DNA of 64,000 nt from Diprion similis (GCF_021155765.1 NC_060117.1:6352001-6416000), one strand, 5' to 3'; positions 21,989 to 35,304 are shown, counted from the first letter of the stretch. Numbers and translations: made by a program. Notes: generated from the sequence alone by a model not told the origin.

Positions 21989-22528
21989 TTCATCCCCTAT
22001 ACGACACAACTTTTGTAGTAGAAATTTCAAAGCTCAGAAGGAGTCCAAAAATTTCACAAAGGACCTGGCAATCGCATACGATAGAACTTTTTCTTGATAC
22101 ATTGAAATGAAATATTGATGCGAAGACGCCTTGAGGGACAAATTCGCTATACTTGTTGCGATAAAAAAAAAAAACAGCCCTCGGCGACCCCTCGATGAGA
22201 ATTATGGAAATCGAAGTAAAAAAAAAACAGAAAAAGAAAAAAGAAAAAGCAAAAAAAAAAAAAATATATAAAATCGAAAGAAAAAGAGATCTGCGTGGAT
22301 TATTTCTTTCCGGATCGTATCTAATTAAATCCACCTGTAAACGGATGAGACACTGTGCTTGTGTATAATAATAATAATGAAAACGAAACTGTTTCTTGCA
22401 AAGTGTAAATTTGTATACGGTGTGAAATTTTTCGCGGAACTTTCGTGCGATGGTTACAGTGAGGCAAAATACTTTGTGCGATTATATTCTTGCCCCGTAA
22501 AAAGAAGTAAAGTAATATCTAACCAAAC

Positions 22529-22547
22529 GGGGGGGGGGGGGGGGGGG
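22529..22547 (+). repeat. Poly(G) run of 19
   Basis: Nineteen consecutive G, striking in such AT-rich DNA. May be a G-quadruplex former, or its length may be uncertain because homopolymers are error-prone in sequencing. Confidence 0.9.
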
Positions 22548-22845
22548 AATAAAAGTAAAAGTAGAATTGACTTGCTTGGACATCGAGCGAAAGGTTTCGA
22601 ATCTATAAGAAATGTAGCGAACCAACGATATAATTAACCTGATACTGAAGCTGCGGAATGAGATCCAAGACAAGGAAAGAAAGAAAAAAAAAAACAAAAA
22701 AAAAAAAAAGACATCACGGTAGAGGAGAAATTGAAAGAAAAATACGATGGTATTGTTAAACGGAAAAAACGTTCTTCTTTGGTCTTTCATAGTATTCTTA
22801 ATTATCGATGAGGACATCATCTCGTGTTGCACAATTTTTTAAACT

Positions 22846-22848
<3 letters not shown>

Positions 22849-22893
<45 letters not shown>
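22849..22893. repeat. (TA)n microsatellite
   Basis: About 22 uninterrupted TA units. Confidence 0.9.
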
Positions 22894-22895
<2 letters not shown>

Positions 22896-24237
22896 TAAAA
22901 CTTTATATGGAATGGAAACTTTGAAAGGAAAATTCGACATCCCATGGAGAAAAAAAACAACTATATCCTACTGTAATGTGAATATAGATTTACGTATATT
23001 TGTTATTCTGAGTAATAATCGTGAAGTTAAATATTTAATTTGAGATTCAAAAGATTCACAAGCCTCAACGAGATTATCGCCAGGCTACGAGTTAAAATCG
23101 TTACGACGCTCGTACAGAGATAAGAGGAATAATGAAAATTCGTCGTTCCGGTTATATTATTGTGAAAAAAATTATCTACCTGACATCGTGAGTTTCTTTT
23201 TCCGAACTGCGAGTAAAAATTGAAACGAAAAATTTTCAACGACAGGGAATAAACCAACGATTTACAAATAACGATTTTAACCGAGTATTTTTTTAGAGGA
23301 TTTTTGTATTTACTTGTTTTTTTTTTGTTTTTTTTTATTCAAATTTCAAATTCATTCTATATGTTATCCAAACTTTCAAAGTCAAAGCTAAAACAACATT
23401 TCCAAAGAAATGTGAAATTTTCTTTTCTTTGATCAGTAAATTTAAACGATTTACCGTTACAGTTTCAAAAACATTATCCATTTTGAAACCAGAACTGTTT
23501 ATTTTAGTTATGATAAGAAATGGAAATAGTTATAAGGACTGTACAATGACTGCAGCCAGATGTTTCGTTCATTCGCACTGAATACCCGAGCGGATTTTGA
23601 TGATTTCGAACTTTGTTAATTTTCCAAAAAAAAAAAAAAATAAATAAATAGTAAAAAGCAGAATACAAATACCGTGTAACTGAATAAAAATAAAAGAATT
23701 TTGAAATTGTTCCAAATAAAAATATATAATACTCAAAATCAATGCAGCGTAGATTATTTCAATGATTTTTTATAAATACGATAGACGCCAATGCATGGGA
23801 ATAAAAATGTGTTTGACGTAGGTCAGGATTCGCTGTGTTTTAGGTTCAGTAGCTTGAAAGTAGGGCTGGCGTAGAGCCAAAAGTGGCATGTGGCGTCGTT
23901 GAAGAAGAAGTAACATTGCAATGCGCGCTGATAATTGAGAGGTCAAAGAACCTGCTGAGTGAACGAGTAAGTAGGGGTGAAACAGTTGAGAATAATAGGG
24001 AACAAAGAGCAAGTATTTAAAGGGTTTAAAAAGCGTCTATTCTCGACTTAGTCGAACGCTGCTAAAAATGCTCGATTGATTTTTTCAGTCACAGTGAAAT
24101 ACTCAACGTCCCAATACAAAAATTTCCATATCCTACCCTTATTACAGTTTATTTACAATTTTAAATGGTCTTTGTTACCTTGAAGGATTATTAGAATATG
24201 GAAACATTTAATTACATAGTTTTTCGATTTTACATCC
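22894..24237. other. Gene-poor AT-rich stretch
   Basis: No supported gene. A minus-strand frame near 23917-23770 with an ATG gives 48 residues (MLLLLQRRHMPLLAL...) downstream of a TTTAAATA element; this is too weak to call. Homopolymer A/T tracts are frequent. Confidence 0.5.
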
Positions 24238-24880
24238 GTTATATCGGGTCCACCATCTTGGATTTACCAATTATCGAATTCTGACTTCAGATTCGGGATC
24301 AGCGACCCCGAAAACTCCCCAAGTAACAAGTTTCCGCTAGAATCATTGAATTTTGATAATTTTTCCGATTTTACATCCGTCATATTAGATCCGCCATATT
24401 GAATCCGCCATCGTGGATTTATAAGTTATCAAATTCTGACTTCAGATTTGGAATCAGCGTCCACAAAACTCCCAGAGTAACAAGTTTTCGCCGGAATCAT
24501 CAAATTTTGATAGTTTTTTCGATTTTATATCCACCATACTGGATCCGCCATCTTGGATTTATAAGTTATCGAATTCCGACTTCAGATTCGTGATCGGCGA
24601 CCTCAGAAGCCTCGGTGAAATGAGTTTCCGCCAGAATCATCAAATTTTCATAGTTTTTTCGATTTTACATTCGTCATATTGGGTCCACCATCTTGGATTT
24701 ACAAAATTTCAAATTCCGAATTTAGATTCGTGATCGGTGACCTCAGAAGCCCCCAAGTAATGAGTTTCCGCCAAAATCATCGAATTTTAATAGCTTTTTC
24801 GATTTTACGTCTGCCATATTGGATTTATAAGTTATGTAATTTTGACTTCAGATTCGTGATCAATTGTTCTAGAAAAGAGC
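24238..24880 (+). repeat. Tandem repeat, ~140-bp unit, about 4.5 copies
   Basis: Each unit reads TTTTTCGATTTTACATCCGT, CATATTGGATCC, GCCATCTTGGATTTA, TAAGTTATCGAATTC, CTTCAGATTCGTGATCAGCG, then AGTTTCCGCCAGAATCATC. Units differ by roughly 10-20%. The CCATCTTGGAT core links it to the ATGGCGG-type repeats at 10300 and 17640. Confidence 0.85.
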
Positions 24881-26320
24881 GAGTAACAAAATTCAGGCCA
24901 AAATATTAAGTTGAAAAATGTGTGTCTGAAAGGGTTAGCTTCTGTTTCCCTTACAGTTCTTTGGTAAAGGCATTCGCGTGAAAGCTCTGTGCCTGCGTTA
25001 TTTATCTGTTTAATAACTCGTCTGCAGGGAACGATTTTTTATTCAGCCCGGCTAATTAAGAGGTTTCATTATTCATGCTGAAGATGGATCGTCCTGGAGA
25101 TGACGGATGATACAGACAATAAGACAAAACCCAAAACCACGCCTAAGTGATTATCTAGTATAAACCAGGCTCAGCAGGGTATAAATTCGGCTCGCAATCT
25201 ACGCGCGACAGAATTTTTTTAAACTCCCCCAGAAGCTTCTTTCTTTTCTGTTTCTTCTCATTTAAAAGCCGAATGGCGTTGAGAAGCTTTACACTATGTC
25301 GTACAAATAAGACAACATTATTTCATAGTTTCTTTCAATTTTTATGAACAATCGTTTATTTCTTTGGAAATAAGTTCCTAGTAAATCGTTTGGGACGTAT
25401 TTTTTAGTATTCAACAAATTATATATTCACTTGAGAGTAAAAACTGAGAAAAAATTGCTTTCATGATCGTCGCGTTAACTGCTTTCAATCAACTTTACTT
25501 CCATCCACTTTGGTTTTGCTTTTGATTTTTTTTTATGCCAGCATGAATAATTTTTCCGAATCGCAAGAAAATGGTTTTAAAGAAATAGCACAAAAAAATT
25601 TCGTTGGTTTTCGATTCCATAATCGTTGTGCTCGCGAATGTAATTCGCACTCTTTACAATTCCGTAACTCTGACCTCGGATTAAATTGTTTTATAATAGT
25701 AGATAGAAAAAAAATCTGTCCTCATAAAGGAGTCTAATTAATTAGTTGAATAGAATCTGTAAGAACTATTAGCAGTAGTTCAGTAGTTGCAGGAAAAGCT
25801 TCCTTTTATGCAGTGGTCCCATTGTTCTAAATTCCGTTGCAGTCTTCTTCCTCTTTTATTTCAATACTTTGAGGTGTAGAGTATGTAGTGCAGGTGGACT
25901 GCAGGGAATAAGAAACTTCCCAGTTTCTTGAGGGCTGTTATCTGGCAAGTTATACAAACCCTCCGTGACTCGTGGCTTTGCCGGTAATCTCTCGAGAAAG
26001 TCCCACTTGAACGAACTCGCCGAAGTCCTCGTGCGGATTTTTACATGTTCTTTTTTCTCTCCTTGTTTCCAGTTTTCACCATGGTTGAAGTACACTTGTT
26101 AAGCCTTCCCCGGGATGCGGTGCCGACGAAAATTGGTTAGAAATACTCTCACACTCGCGAATAATAAACGTTCAACTCGCTCTTTTCGCTTGCACAAAGA
26201 TCTATTTTTTTTATCCTTCCTAAAAGTGCATCACGCCTGACGCAGAACGCCGTCAGCCACTTTTATATTAACATAACTATAGTTTATAGCTGCTATAACA
26301 ATCCAGAGTTAGCACAGAAG

Positions 26321-26468
26321 ATTATGTCAAAATTTCATGACACTCGCTTCAGCAGTTTTTGAGACTATCAGCAACAAACACTATCGATAACAGACTTTTC
26401 AGGTCTGTTTTACCGATATTTGTTCCCCTTAGTGCTAGGCAATCCAGCATACTGCGGCGTTTACTCAA
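26321..26468 (+). repeat. Interspersed repeat family M, copy 1
   Basis: AAATTTCATGACACTCG, then CTATCGATAACA, then GGTCTGTTTTACCGATATTT, then AGGCAATCCAGCATACTGCG. Copy 2 (26590-26735) repeats the same order; a shorter match lies at 50560-50640. Confidence 0.7.
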
Positions 26469-26589
26469 AATCGAACAAGCAGTTTGTCAAATTATCGACA
26501 ACAAACAAACGAACCTTGTCTTTTTATAATAGTAGAGTAGATAAATTCGGTTCATAACATCCATATTACTTCGTAAACTCTGTGGAAAC

Positions 26590-26735
26590 TAGTCGAAATT
26601 TCATGACAATCGTCCCAGCAGTTTTCGAGATTATCGGTAACAAACGTTATCGATAACAAGCTTGGTCTGTTTTACCGATATTTCTTCCCCTCATTGTTAG
26701 GCAATCCAACATACTCTACGGTGTTTACTATGTAG
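26590..26735 (+). repeat. Interspersed repeat family M, copy 2
   Basis: Same orientation as copy 1, about 120 bases after it. Shared order of GAAATTTCATGACAATCG, TATCGATAACAAGC, TGGTCTGTTTTACCGATATT and GGCAATCCAACATAC. Confidence 0.7.
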
Positions 26736-28792
26736 ATTTTCTCTCCTACGAACAATTGCAATTCAATGCAACTTTGTTTCAAACAAATGTTCAACGTCTC
26801 CTAGATTCGTGGATGTGTAAAATTCGCATTATGCAGCCTCATAAACGTTATTCATCCATTTTAAAGACCGTATCAGTATCTCTGCGTTTTAATTTCCGAT
26901 TTAAACGTGACCGTCGCCGTGTTTTATCGTCACTCCTGGTGTCACCGAGTCGAGCTCAGCGGCTTTATCCTGCAAGGCTGGCGAATCGAATTTGCCGTGT
27001 TTACACCGTAAAGCAAACGGATCCTGCTGAAGGCATCTCGTCTAACGGGGTAAAAAGTGAATTGCTCGGTTGATTCAAGAAGATTACGCGTAGGCTGTAT
27101 AGGTATACCTGTGCAGAAAAAAACGGATGAAGAATCTCGAAGCGAACGCGGTAAATTGAAAGGGAAAGTTCGGGGTCGAGAATTTCCAATCTTCGGAATA
27201 AATTGCATCCGTTTCATAATTCTTAATAGCTTTTTTTTTTACACCAAGTTGAAAAATTTTACGCTAAAAATATTCACCTCCACGCTCAAATACATTTTAT
27301 GAAATTTAATATCCTGTAAGCTTTCCGGATGACTGACAGACGATTATTATAAAGTATATTCGACAAGTCTATTAAGCTCTGTAGCGTTCGATGATCCTTG
27401 ATATATCATTTGATTCGAACGATCGCCTTGACGAAATTCAATCATTCCTCAGGAGTGTTAATTTTCTCCAACTACACTTGAAAGATACTTAAAACTTCAA
27501 CGAAGCGAAACGATATCACGATGTAATAACATTAAAAATAACTAAAATTTGAATTATACCAGATCTTGTAAACAGAGATTGTAAAAACCATTTTTACATC
27601 ATTTATCGGTATCCATTGATTCTTATATCGAAAAAAAAAATTCTCAAATTTTATTCCTGTATTGCGTAAAGGTATAACTACATGACGGAAGAAATTTTCA
27701 GTAGAGAAATTGTTTTCAAATATTTTCTTTCGTCGACGCCCGCTGCGAAGGTTTCTCGCCCCTGAACGAAACGATCAGTGCGTAAAAAAAAATTGCTTCT
27801 GCTTATTTTATCCCCGACCTTTTTTTTTTTTTTTTTTTTCGCCCAACGAGTTTTCCTCCTCATCTTGCAACCGGGTTTGCTTATTTATTCATGTATGTAT
27901 TATTTATTTATGTACATACATACCTATGATATAAGCACGTTAAACTCTCCTAAGCCAGCTCATTGTCACCAAGGCCACGTCCGGTTATCAAAAGACATTG
28001 TCGGATTGGCTGGGCTCAAGGGGAACAACAAACGATATTCACCCACAGGCACTTCTGAAGCAAGGCTTCAGGCTTCCAAGCGTATATTATAGAGCTTTCT
28101 GAGTTCAATCATGCGTAGGGATGGCTAAAGGCGTGGAAACGAGATTCTGAATATCTGTGAAGCGAAGTAAGCCTCTCGGTTGTAATTTACTACCGAGAGA
28201 AATTTAATAACGATGACAAGTAAATGCAGTCATCATCCTTCGTCAAGTTTATATGCAAAAAAATTTTCTTCACCCTGAGATATTTTTCCAGGGTGAAATT
28301 CGTCAAGAGATCATCGGAGAGATGAGTTGAAAATCTGTCCCGTCAAGATTTCAAAGTGACGAAATTTTTTTACACATTCGTTTAAAACTAGACAATTTTC
28401 TATCCTGATCATCGAGAAATTAAAATCTTTTGGAAAAATGCGAATAACACATTATAGAAGTGGAATAAAATCGTCGATCGAATTGTAGAATGTTTAGGAT
28501 CTGTGGGATCTATAGAATCAGATTGGAATACCCGGTACACAGTACCATTCGATTCGTATTGATGGTAACAGATAAATTCTGCTTATTTCACCTCTCATAT
28601 TTGATATATTGTAACCTTTCGATTTTTGTGGGTAACACGTGACTTTATACAGAGCAACATCAAGTTGATCGAGGGGGAAAATAAAGGGAGGGGAAGGTGA
28701 GAGGAGCATTCCCGCTGTGCACCTGACCCGTCAACGTTTTCCCAATTTTGGCAAACGCCGTATACAATATACGGTAAATTCTCGTAAAAGTT

Positions 28793-28876
28793 TCATGCCC
28801 CCATGAAAGACTTCGCGGGGTCCCCGGTGGTCGCCATAACTCGCTGAATCACATCCCCGATTACATCTCTGGCCAT
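28793..28876 (-). other. Candidate 27-residue small ORF or exon
   Basis: ATG to TGA frame beginning MARDVIGDVIQRVMATTGDP with GC-rich codons; the open frame extends 13 codons upstream of the ATG. No flanking promoter, signal peptide or clear splice sites, so it could be chance. Confidence 0.2.
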
Positions 28877-30241
28877 TAACTTCTCATACACGTACACAAA
28901 AATATCCAATGGTCACACCAAGATTTTTGTAAATGGTGTTTCATGTCGTAATTTCCCCCCACATGAAGGTTCCTTTTATCGGAGAAAAAACCTGAAAATG
29001 ATTTCCCAAGAAAAATTATGTGTGCTTTATTAAAGATCCGACCTGCTGTGTATAGTATAAAGATGTTTCGTTTCTTTGAACGATCACCGTATACGTTATA
29101 CAACACGTGTCTTGTTATTACATAATGAATGCAAAATAATTCTAGGAGAATTAATCGAATGAGTGGATAATCATTGGGAAAATAATTCATTTTCGTGGGT
29201 AGATTATACTGATTATGTTAAAATTTGAACACATGAATAATGTATGAATTTCTTGAGAGTACATTTTTTGGTTAATTAATGATTTCCAACAATTTTTAGA
29301 CGTGTTTTTTTTTTTCTTCCTTTCTTTCTTTCTTTGAGAAATAAATTTCGTTCGATCACATCGTGCAGAAGAAACGAGCGATTAACTGCAATTTATTCAT
29401 GAGTTTGTAAAGGTATAAGAAATTTGATAGATTCTTGTTACGTAGGAGAAAAAAAAAAGAAAGGTTAATAGAAGGAACTCAATGTTATCACTGTTTTTGT
29501 CAAGTTCAATGGGAAATTTGGAACTGTCAGTAGCAGAATCAACCGAGATTGGTAGGTAGATACAAAATCATTATCTTCGAGATCCAATTTTAGGGCTCGT
29601 CAGCAGCACCTTAGTGTTTGAAATCGTATATAAGTAATTCATTTTCCCATAGATTTTATAAAGAGTGAAAGAAATTAGTCTATGACTTTAGAAAAGATAA
29701 GATATATACGAATTTTTCTAATTCATTAGACTCTCAGAAAGCCTAGTTAATTTAATTAAGCCTCAATTCGAAACCCATTGAAAAATAAATTCTGATCTGA
29801 GTTAAAATAATTATTTGTCTTAATTTCAGTATTTGACTCTGTCGATAATGTACATCAAAGCTCGTCGTTCCGACCACCATGAATCATGGGTTATCATCTT
29901 CCAAATTACGAAAGCTGCGGAAATTCGACGAATCAGCTGGATGTGTACTTTGATATCGGATAACTAGTGGTTTCTTAATTGGGATAAACAGTCCATTCAA
30001 CACCCTTAAATTCAGTTCGATTCTCTACGCTTCTGATCAATTTTCAGGCGAAAAGCAAATACGAGAATGACCGTGAATAATTGCAGCAATTATACCCTTC
30101 GAGAAATTTCTACTGGAACTTGACGTGGAAATTTCGGTTTTGTATACAGTGTGTCTATGAGAAAAGTGCACACTTTATGCGCATGCGTCAAATCGTTCGA
30201 ATTTTATTGGCCGACAGTTAACGCCTGATTGAACATCTTAC

Positions 30242-30337
30242 GCAATACCAATCGCGACCACCAGAAAATGTCCCTAGGAGTCGACCCTTAGCTGTGGACT
30301 CCTAGGGATTTTTTTTGGCAGTCACGATTGGTATTGC
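30242..30337. ncRNA. 96-nt hairpin, pre-miRNA-like
   Basis: Two ~41-base arms, GCAATACCAATCGCGACCAC... and ...GTCACGATTGGTATTGC, pair with about five mismatches around a ~14-base loop; the inner stem is TCCCTAGGAGTC / GGACTCCTAGGGA. Size and bulges resemble a microRNA precursor, but a tiny palindromic transposon remnant is equally possible. Confidence 0.35.
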
Positions 30338-31846
30338 ATCGGGTAATATTCGGAAATTACATTTATTTTGGTGGAACTAGAGAGTGCCGAACTGTAGAAC
30401 GGTCAGAATTCCTCTCGATAATGTAGAATCGTATACAGATTCTCGACTTCGCCATTTTATGTTTTGACCTTTCTATGCTTCGTGATTCTGTACTTGAACT
30501 TCCCACATTTTTAAATTTTATGAATAAGTTTTTGGGGTAGATAAAAATTCGATATTCTGATCCTTGAATCAATCGACAAATCCAGTTTTTTTACCTCTAC
30601 TCCAAAAGATTTTCCGTGATCTTAAAAAAAAATATCTACGACAACACGAGTCCACAAATTAATTTGTTAAAAAAAAGCGAAAAGTCTTACACGAACGCAG
30701 GTATCAACGGAGGAAATGAGGCAGCCAGAGACCGAGAAATAATCGGAAATAGAATGCGAAGAAGAGAGTGAAATGGGTTTAAGTACCTGCAAGGAGAAGA
30801 GTCGAATGGTTGGCGCCTGCCTGCCCATACCTCGAGGTCTTCTACTTGTTACCGCCTGATCACCTCGCCTTCAAGGATTTCGCGGATGAATTCATATCGT
30901 CACGGCTTTTATATTGCAATATAAAGACTCTCCTCGAATCCCTCCGGCGTGGCGTGAAATCTCGGTCAGAATAAGGCAGGGTTTATTAAATAACTAAATT
31001 TTCAACTCGGAGGATATCCTTCACAGGCAATTGCAGATGTATATTGAAGAGAATCGAATCGACATAATTTGAATAAGAATAATAATGATTTCTCAGGCTG
31101 ACTTAATTTGTCAAACAAAAGCGCCGCTCGACGGTTTTTTTTTTTTTCTTTACTTCTACACAACACTGTTTATTATTGTTATTATCATCATTATTATTAT
31201 CATTTTTTAAAGAGAATTTCTTTGACCAAAAATCAATAATTTTTTGCAAATTTTATTCCCGACTCAACCATAATGTTAACTTTTTTGACCTGAAAAGCGG
31301 GACGAAAGTAGCATATCATTCCCTCTGAACTTTTTTTCCCTAATTCGGACTTTTGCAAAAGTAGCACTTTTTTCCCGTATTTTTGGGAAATATGACTTTG
31401 GTTATGATTTTTTTTTTTTTAGTAAAACAATCGCGTTCCACTTAGGTCGGTATAATCACCCTTGGGAATAAACTACAACTTTATTCCCTTTGCCGGAATG
31501 AATTGTACAACTAAAGTCAGAATTGGTGGAGAATGGAATTGTCGGGGTTTTAAATAACAACACGGTCATTTCGCGGTTAATTTAGTGACGATAATTTGCT
31601 TGGGCGTAAAAACCCTTACGAAGAAGAGAAAATGCCCGGGCGAGCCAGTTAGTAATAACAAATTTACTTGGCAAAAGTGACATCAGACTTGATTACATGA
31701 AAGTGAGGACCGCTAGCGGTCAACCTTAACCTCTAACTTAATGGACGCCACCCAAGAGAGCTCTCTTATTTTAGTTTAATGATCCTGTGAGGGACGGTCT
31801 TAATAGTAAGAAAAACAACACTTGGATCAATGTGTAGTCGCAAAAA

Positions 31847-32213
31847 GGGTGTACCCCATGGTGTGCCTAGGAGTGCAACTTTTTTCTACAAAAAAGTTTC
31901 TCTCCCGCGGTGGACTGAACTTAAGTAAGATGTGTACCAACGGCGCCAAAATACCCTAGATCGGTGGTGATTAATTGTTGCGACGTTAAATCTGCGTGGG
32001 GAAAAAATGAGCGGGACTTTAAGTAACTCACACCACAACTACACACGATGACATTACCGAGCAGGGTAGCGTTCGCCAGAAAAATAATTCCCTAGGAATA
32101 TAGGGATTTTTTTAGACAGTTCGTACACGTCTCACTTAAAGGCTTTAACCTCGAAAAAAGGGCCGTGTCGTAGGAGTTCTGGGCACACCATGTATACTCA
32201 CACGACGGTCCGC
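31847..32213 (+). mobile_element. MITE family V, copy 3
   Basis: Left end degraded (GGTGTACCCCATGGTGTGCC), right end intact (GGGCACACCATGTATACTCA). Interior very close to copies 2 and 4. Confidence 0.88.
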
Positions 32214-32809
32214 ACTCGTTCACTGCCGAAACTTATCTACCAAAATTCTCGCGCTCGCGGTTATCAGGTCGTCAAACGACACTCGCCTGCCCTCTGGTTA
32301 TGAGCGCTGAAACTACAGACTAGTCGAGGGGCAGCACGCCTCAGGCTACACTGAGGGCGATAAAGGAGCGAATACCCTTGTGACATAAAGTAATATTATT
32401 ACAAGATGGCCACGGATCGAGTATTTATGAAATTATTCTATTCGGGAGTTACGGAGGTCCTTTTAAAAATTGAAAAATTTATGCATTTATGTACGTGCAT
32501 GTATTTATGTACAGAAGATTATAGAGATTCGGAAGAAAAGATAAGCGGATATTTGATGAATTTCAAACTTTTAATTAATCTAACAAGGGACCACGTATGG
32601 AGCTGCAACTAATTATTGCAGGCTCACAACGCGACGTATGTAATACACACGTGAATATTTTCTACAAGTACTTTATACCTCGCACTACACACTTTCGTTT
32701 TTATCTTTCTTTATCGTCAGCGCGATAAGCCGGGCAAAATATCTGCAACCCATTACTTATGTTCAATAAACGATGGAAAGCAGGTGGATAATTTCGACTG
32801 AAAAATTTG

Positions 32810-32935
32810 ATGAATTTTCTGGAAATCGATTTTCGATTGCATCGATTATGTTTTCCGAATTAATCGAGTATAATCGATTATTTTCCACACTCAATTATTT
32901 TTCCGCCCAATTAGTATTTGTTTTTTTTTTTTACT
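32810..32935 (+). repeat. Interspersed repeat family W, copy 2
   Basis: Contains ATCGATTTTCGATTGCATCG, ATCGATTATTTTCC, CAATTATTTTTCC and CAATTAGTATTTG in the same order as 2750-2850. Confidence 0.45.
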
Positions 32936-34580
32936 CCCATGATCGATGCGGTAGAATATTAATTAAAGTGATTAAAATATCAATTATTATCATTATCTTA
33001 CTTAATAAGTACCTATTTGATATAATGATTGAAAGATAAGTGAATATTTTCATCGGAAATTGAACAATATTTTGAATGAAACTATACAAATTATCAAAAA
33101 AAAAAAAAAAACAATTTCCGCGATTAAGACTACGCACTGAAATTTGTAAAATTTTTGGTTTCAAATACACTGTTTCAAAAAATACAAAATAATCGATTAA
33201 TATTCACCAATTTAATTGAGTTAGTTTCCTCGAATATTTTTAGCTCAGTGGCCAATAAAGTGATAAAGTTTCAAAAACTCTGACTGCAAAATTTCGTTCC
33301 AGGCTGTGAAAACTCTGATGAAATAGAAAAATCTTATTCAAATCAGGGTTATATGGAGCATTGTTTTCCTGACAGCAGGAAAATCCGAAATATAAACGCT
33401 TATGTGACACCGGGCTTTGCGGGGTGCGAAAATTGAAGATTTGCCTTCAGGATCTAGCACGACTCAACCTTTATCACCATTTTTACACCTCGATGATTCA
33501 CTTTCGAGAAGCTTGAAAATTTACACAATCCAAGAAAAATAATATAAATATGCTTAGGCCGAAACGTTTATGTAAAAATTTACAAAAATAGATAAGAGTG
33601 CTTAAAAAATTCGAATAACCCAAGCTAATCGTAAGATATCATCAATTTGAGAGCTTTTGTAATCATATTTTTAGAAAAATCAACCCAAAAACATGAGAAG
33701 AAACCAAAATGAAACACGTAATCGCATTAGAAGATACTGTGATTTAAATGCTTAATCACTATGAACGTTCTACTTATAAAACCTTGTTCCAAATGTCTGG
33801 AATGAATATTAGCTTTCGTGTCATTCGCATTTGCTCAGCTTCCCGTTTTTTTGGTATACAGTATTAGAGATCCGAACAGTACAAAAATCAGTTACTAAAA
33901 AAAATTGAAAGAAGGTGTTTTAAGACTCGATTTTCCACCTCTAAAAAATATCCTTACGCGCCCAAAAGATATCTTCCCGAATTTTTGAAGGTGAAAAAAC
34001 TGGTCGCAAAGCAGCTTTTTTTAAAAGTTTGTTTTTGATGATTTTTTGAGTAGTGGTTTTTGCACGGGTTGTTTCACCGAAACGATCGAGGCGTCAATAT
34101 CATTGAAAATCATTTCGTAATCTCCGAAATCACACTGAAATAAGTAATTCTGGATTAGTAATCATCGAAGTATCATTATTGGTAGTCGTGAAAAACCATT
34201 TAGGATTACAGGAATCTCTTCGTAATCTTAAGAAGTGATGAGAAATCACGTGATCAAAGTAAAATTGATTTGTCAGTGAATCACTCAAAAAAAAAAAAAT
34301 TAAAATAGGTAATCACGAAATAAACGGTAAAAACAACCCTTTGGTGTAATTGTGTAATAATTTTTGTCGAACTTCCGGTTGAAGTTTAAAAATAAAATAC
34401 AACTGGAATACAATGATCGGCAAAGAAGGGGGTCAGAAAATGAAAGACCGCTGAAGTTGGTCTACCGTAAATGGTAAATTCCTGGCAGTGTTCGCCGGGG
34501 GTTGCCGCAGTGCAACGAGCTGCAGTTGCACCGCACGGCCGTGGGAAACTGGAGTAGGGCAACGACCCAGAAATACGGGA

Positions 34581-34799
34581 TTATAGTATCCAATCGCCTC
34601 CGTTCGTTACACCCGCAAACGAAACCCCGGCACCGCGGCGCCAAGGCGCGTTGACTGCTCTGCCCTGCCTGGCAGCACCGAAACCTACGAGGATGTCGAT
34701 GCCCGAGGGTGTGCCAGACCACATCATGTGACACTCGCTGTGCAGGTCTCGGATTGCTGGAAATGTTTCTTTTTCCCACCGACACAGCTTTCGAAAATG
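34581..34799 (-). other. GC-rich island with candidate coding exon (72 codons)
   Basis: On the minus strand a CACAG acceptor (34801-34800) opens a frame of 72 codons to TAA, with segments such as KETFPAIRDLHSECHMMW, SGTPSGIDILVGFGAARQ and AGVTNGGDWIL. GC content is far above the surrounding DNA. However, other minus- and plus-strand frames are also open across it, as GC-rich DNA tends to be, and I recognise no family. It could be an exon, a remnant of a mobile element, or a promoter-associated island. Confidence 0.3.
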
Positions 34800-34836
34800 C
34801 TGTGTTTTGTTTTTAAGGGGATGCTAAAGTCAGTCT

Positions 34837-35304
34837 TTACCGACCGAGTAAAATGTCACTCAATTTTTATGATGTCGAAGCCCTGAACGTGAATACCCAA
34901 GAAAAGCTGTTTGTTTAAATGTAACGATAATAAAACCCCCCTGTTTCGCTGTTCAGAGTATGTTCTCTCAGTAATTACCGACCGAGTAAAATTTCACAAA
35001 GCCGTATGTGTATAACCGATGTGAAAATACCGTAGTCAGTGCGATTCTATACACAGTGTGAAATATAAAGTGAATATCCAAGAAAAGTTATTTGTTACCG
35101 ACCGAGTAAAATGGCACGATTTTTAATGATAATGTTGACGAATGGATTGAATTTTTATCACGAAACAAAAAAGCATTTCCACATTTTTCTTCGATATTGC
35201 ATTTAGAATTACGCCGACTACTGCATTTTTAGATAAGTGCTGAGTAGGCTTTGATAATAGTCGAGACGCGATTTTTTAAGCAGTCTTTACCGACCGAGTA
35301 AAAT
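34837..35304 (+). repeat. Four direct copies of TTACCGACCGAGTAAAAT
   Basis: Identical 18-mers at 34837-34854, 34975-34992, 35095-35112 and 35287-35304, spaced 138, 120 and 192 bases. Between them only AAGAAAAG(C/T)TRTTTGTT is loosely shared. The first and fourth copies also share CAGTCT before the 18-mer. Confidence 0.9.

Noticed and set aside
25177..25346. TATA box followed by a 24-codon ORF
   Set aside because: TATAAAT is present, but the ORF has no signal peptide or composition bias; too weak to list as a gene.
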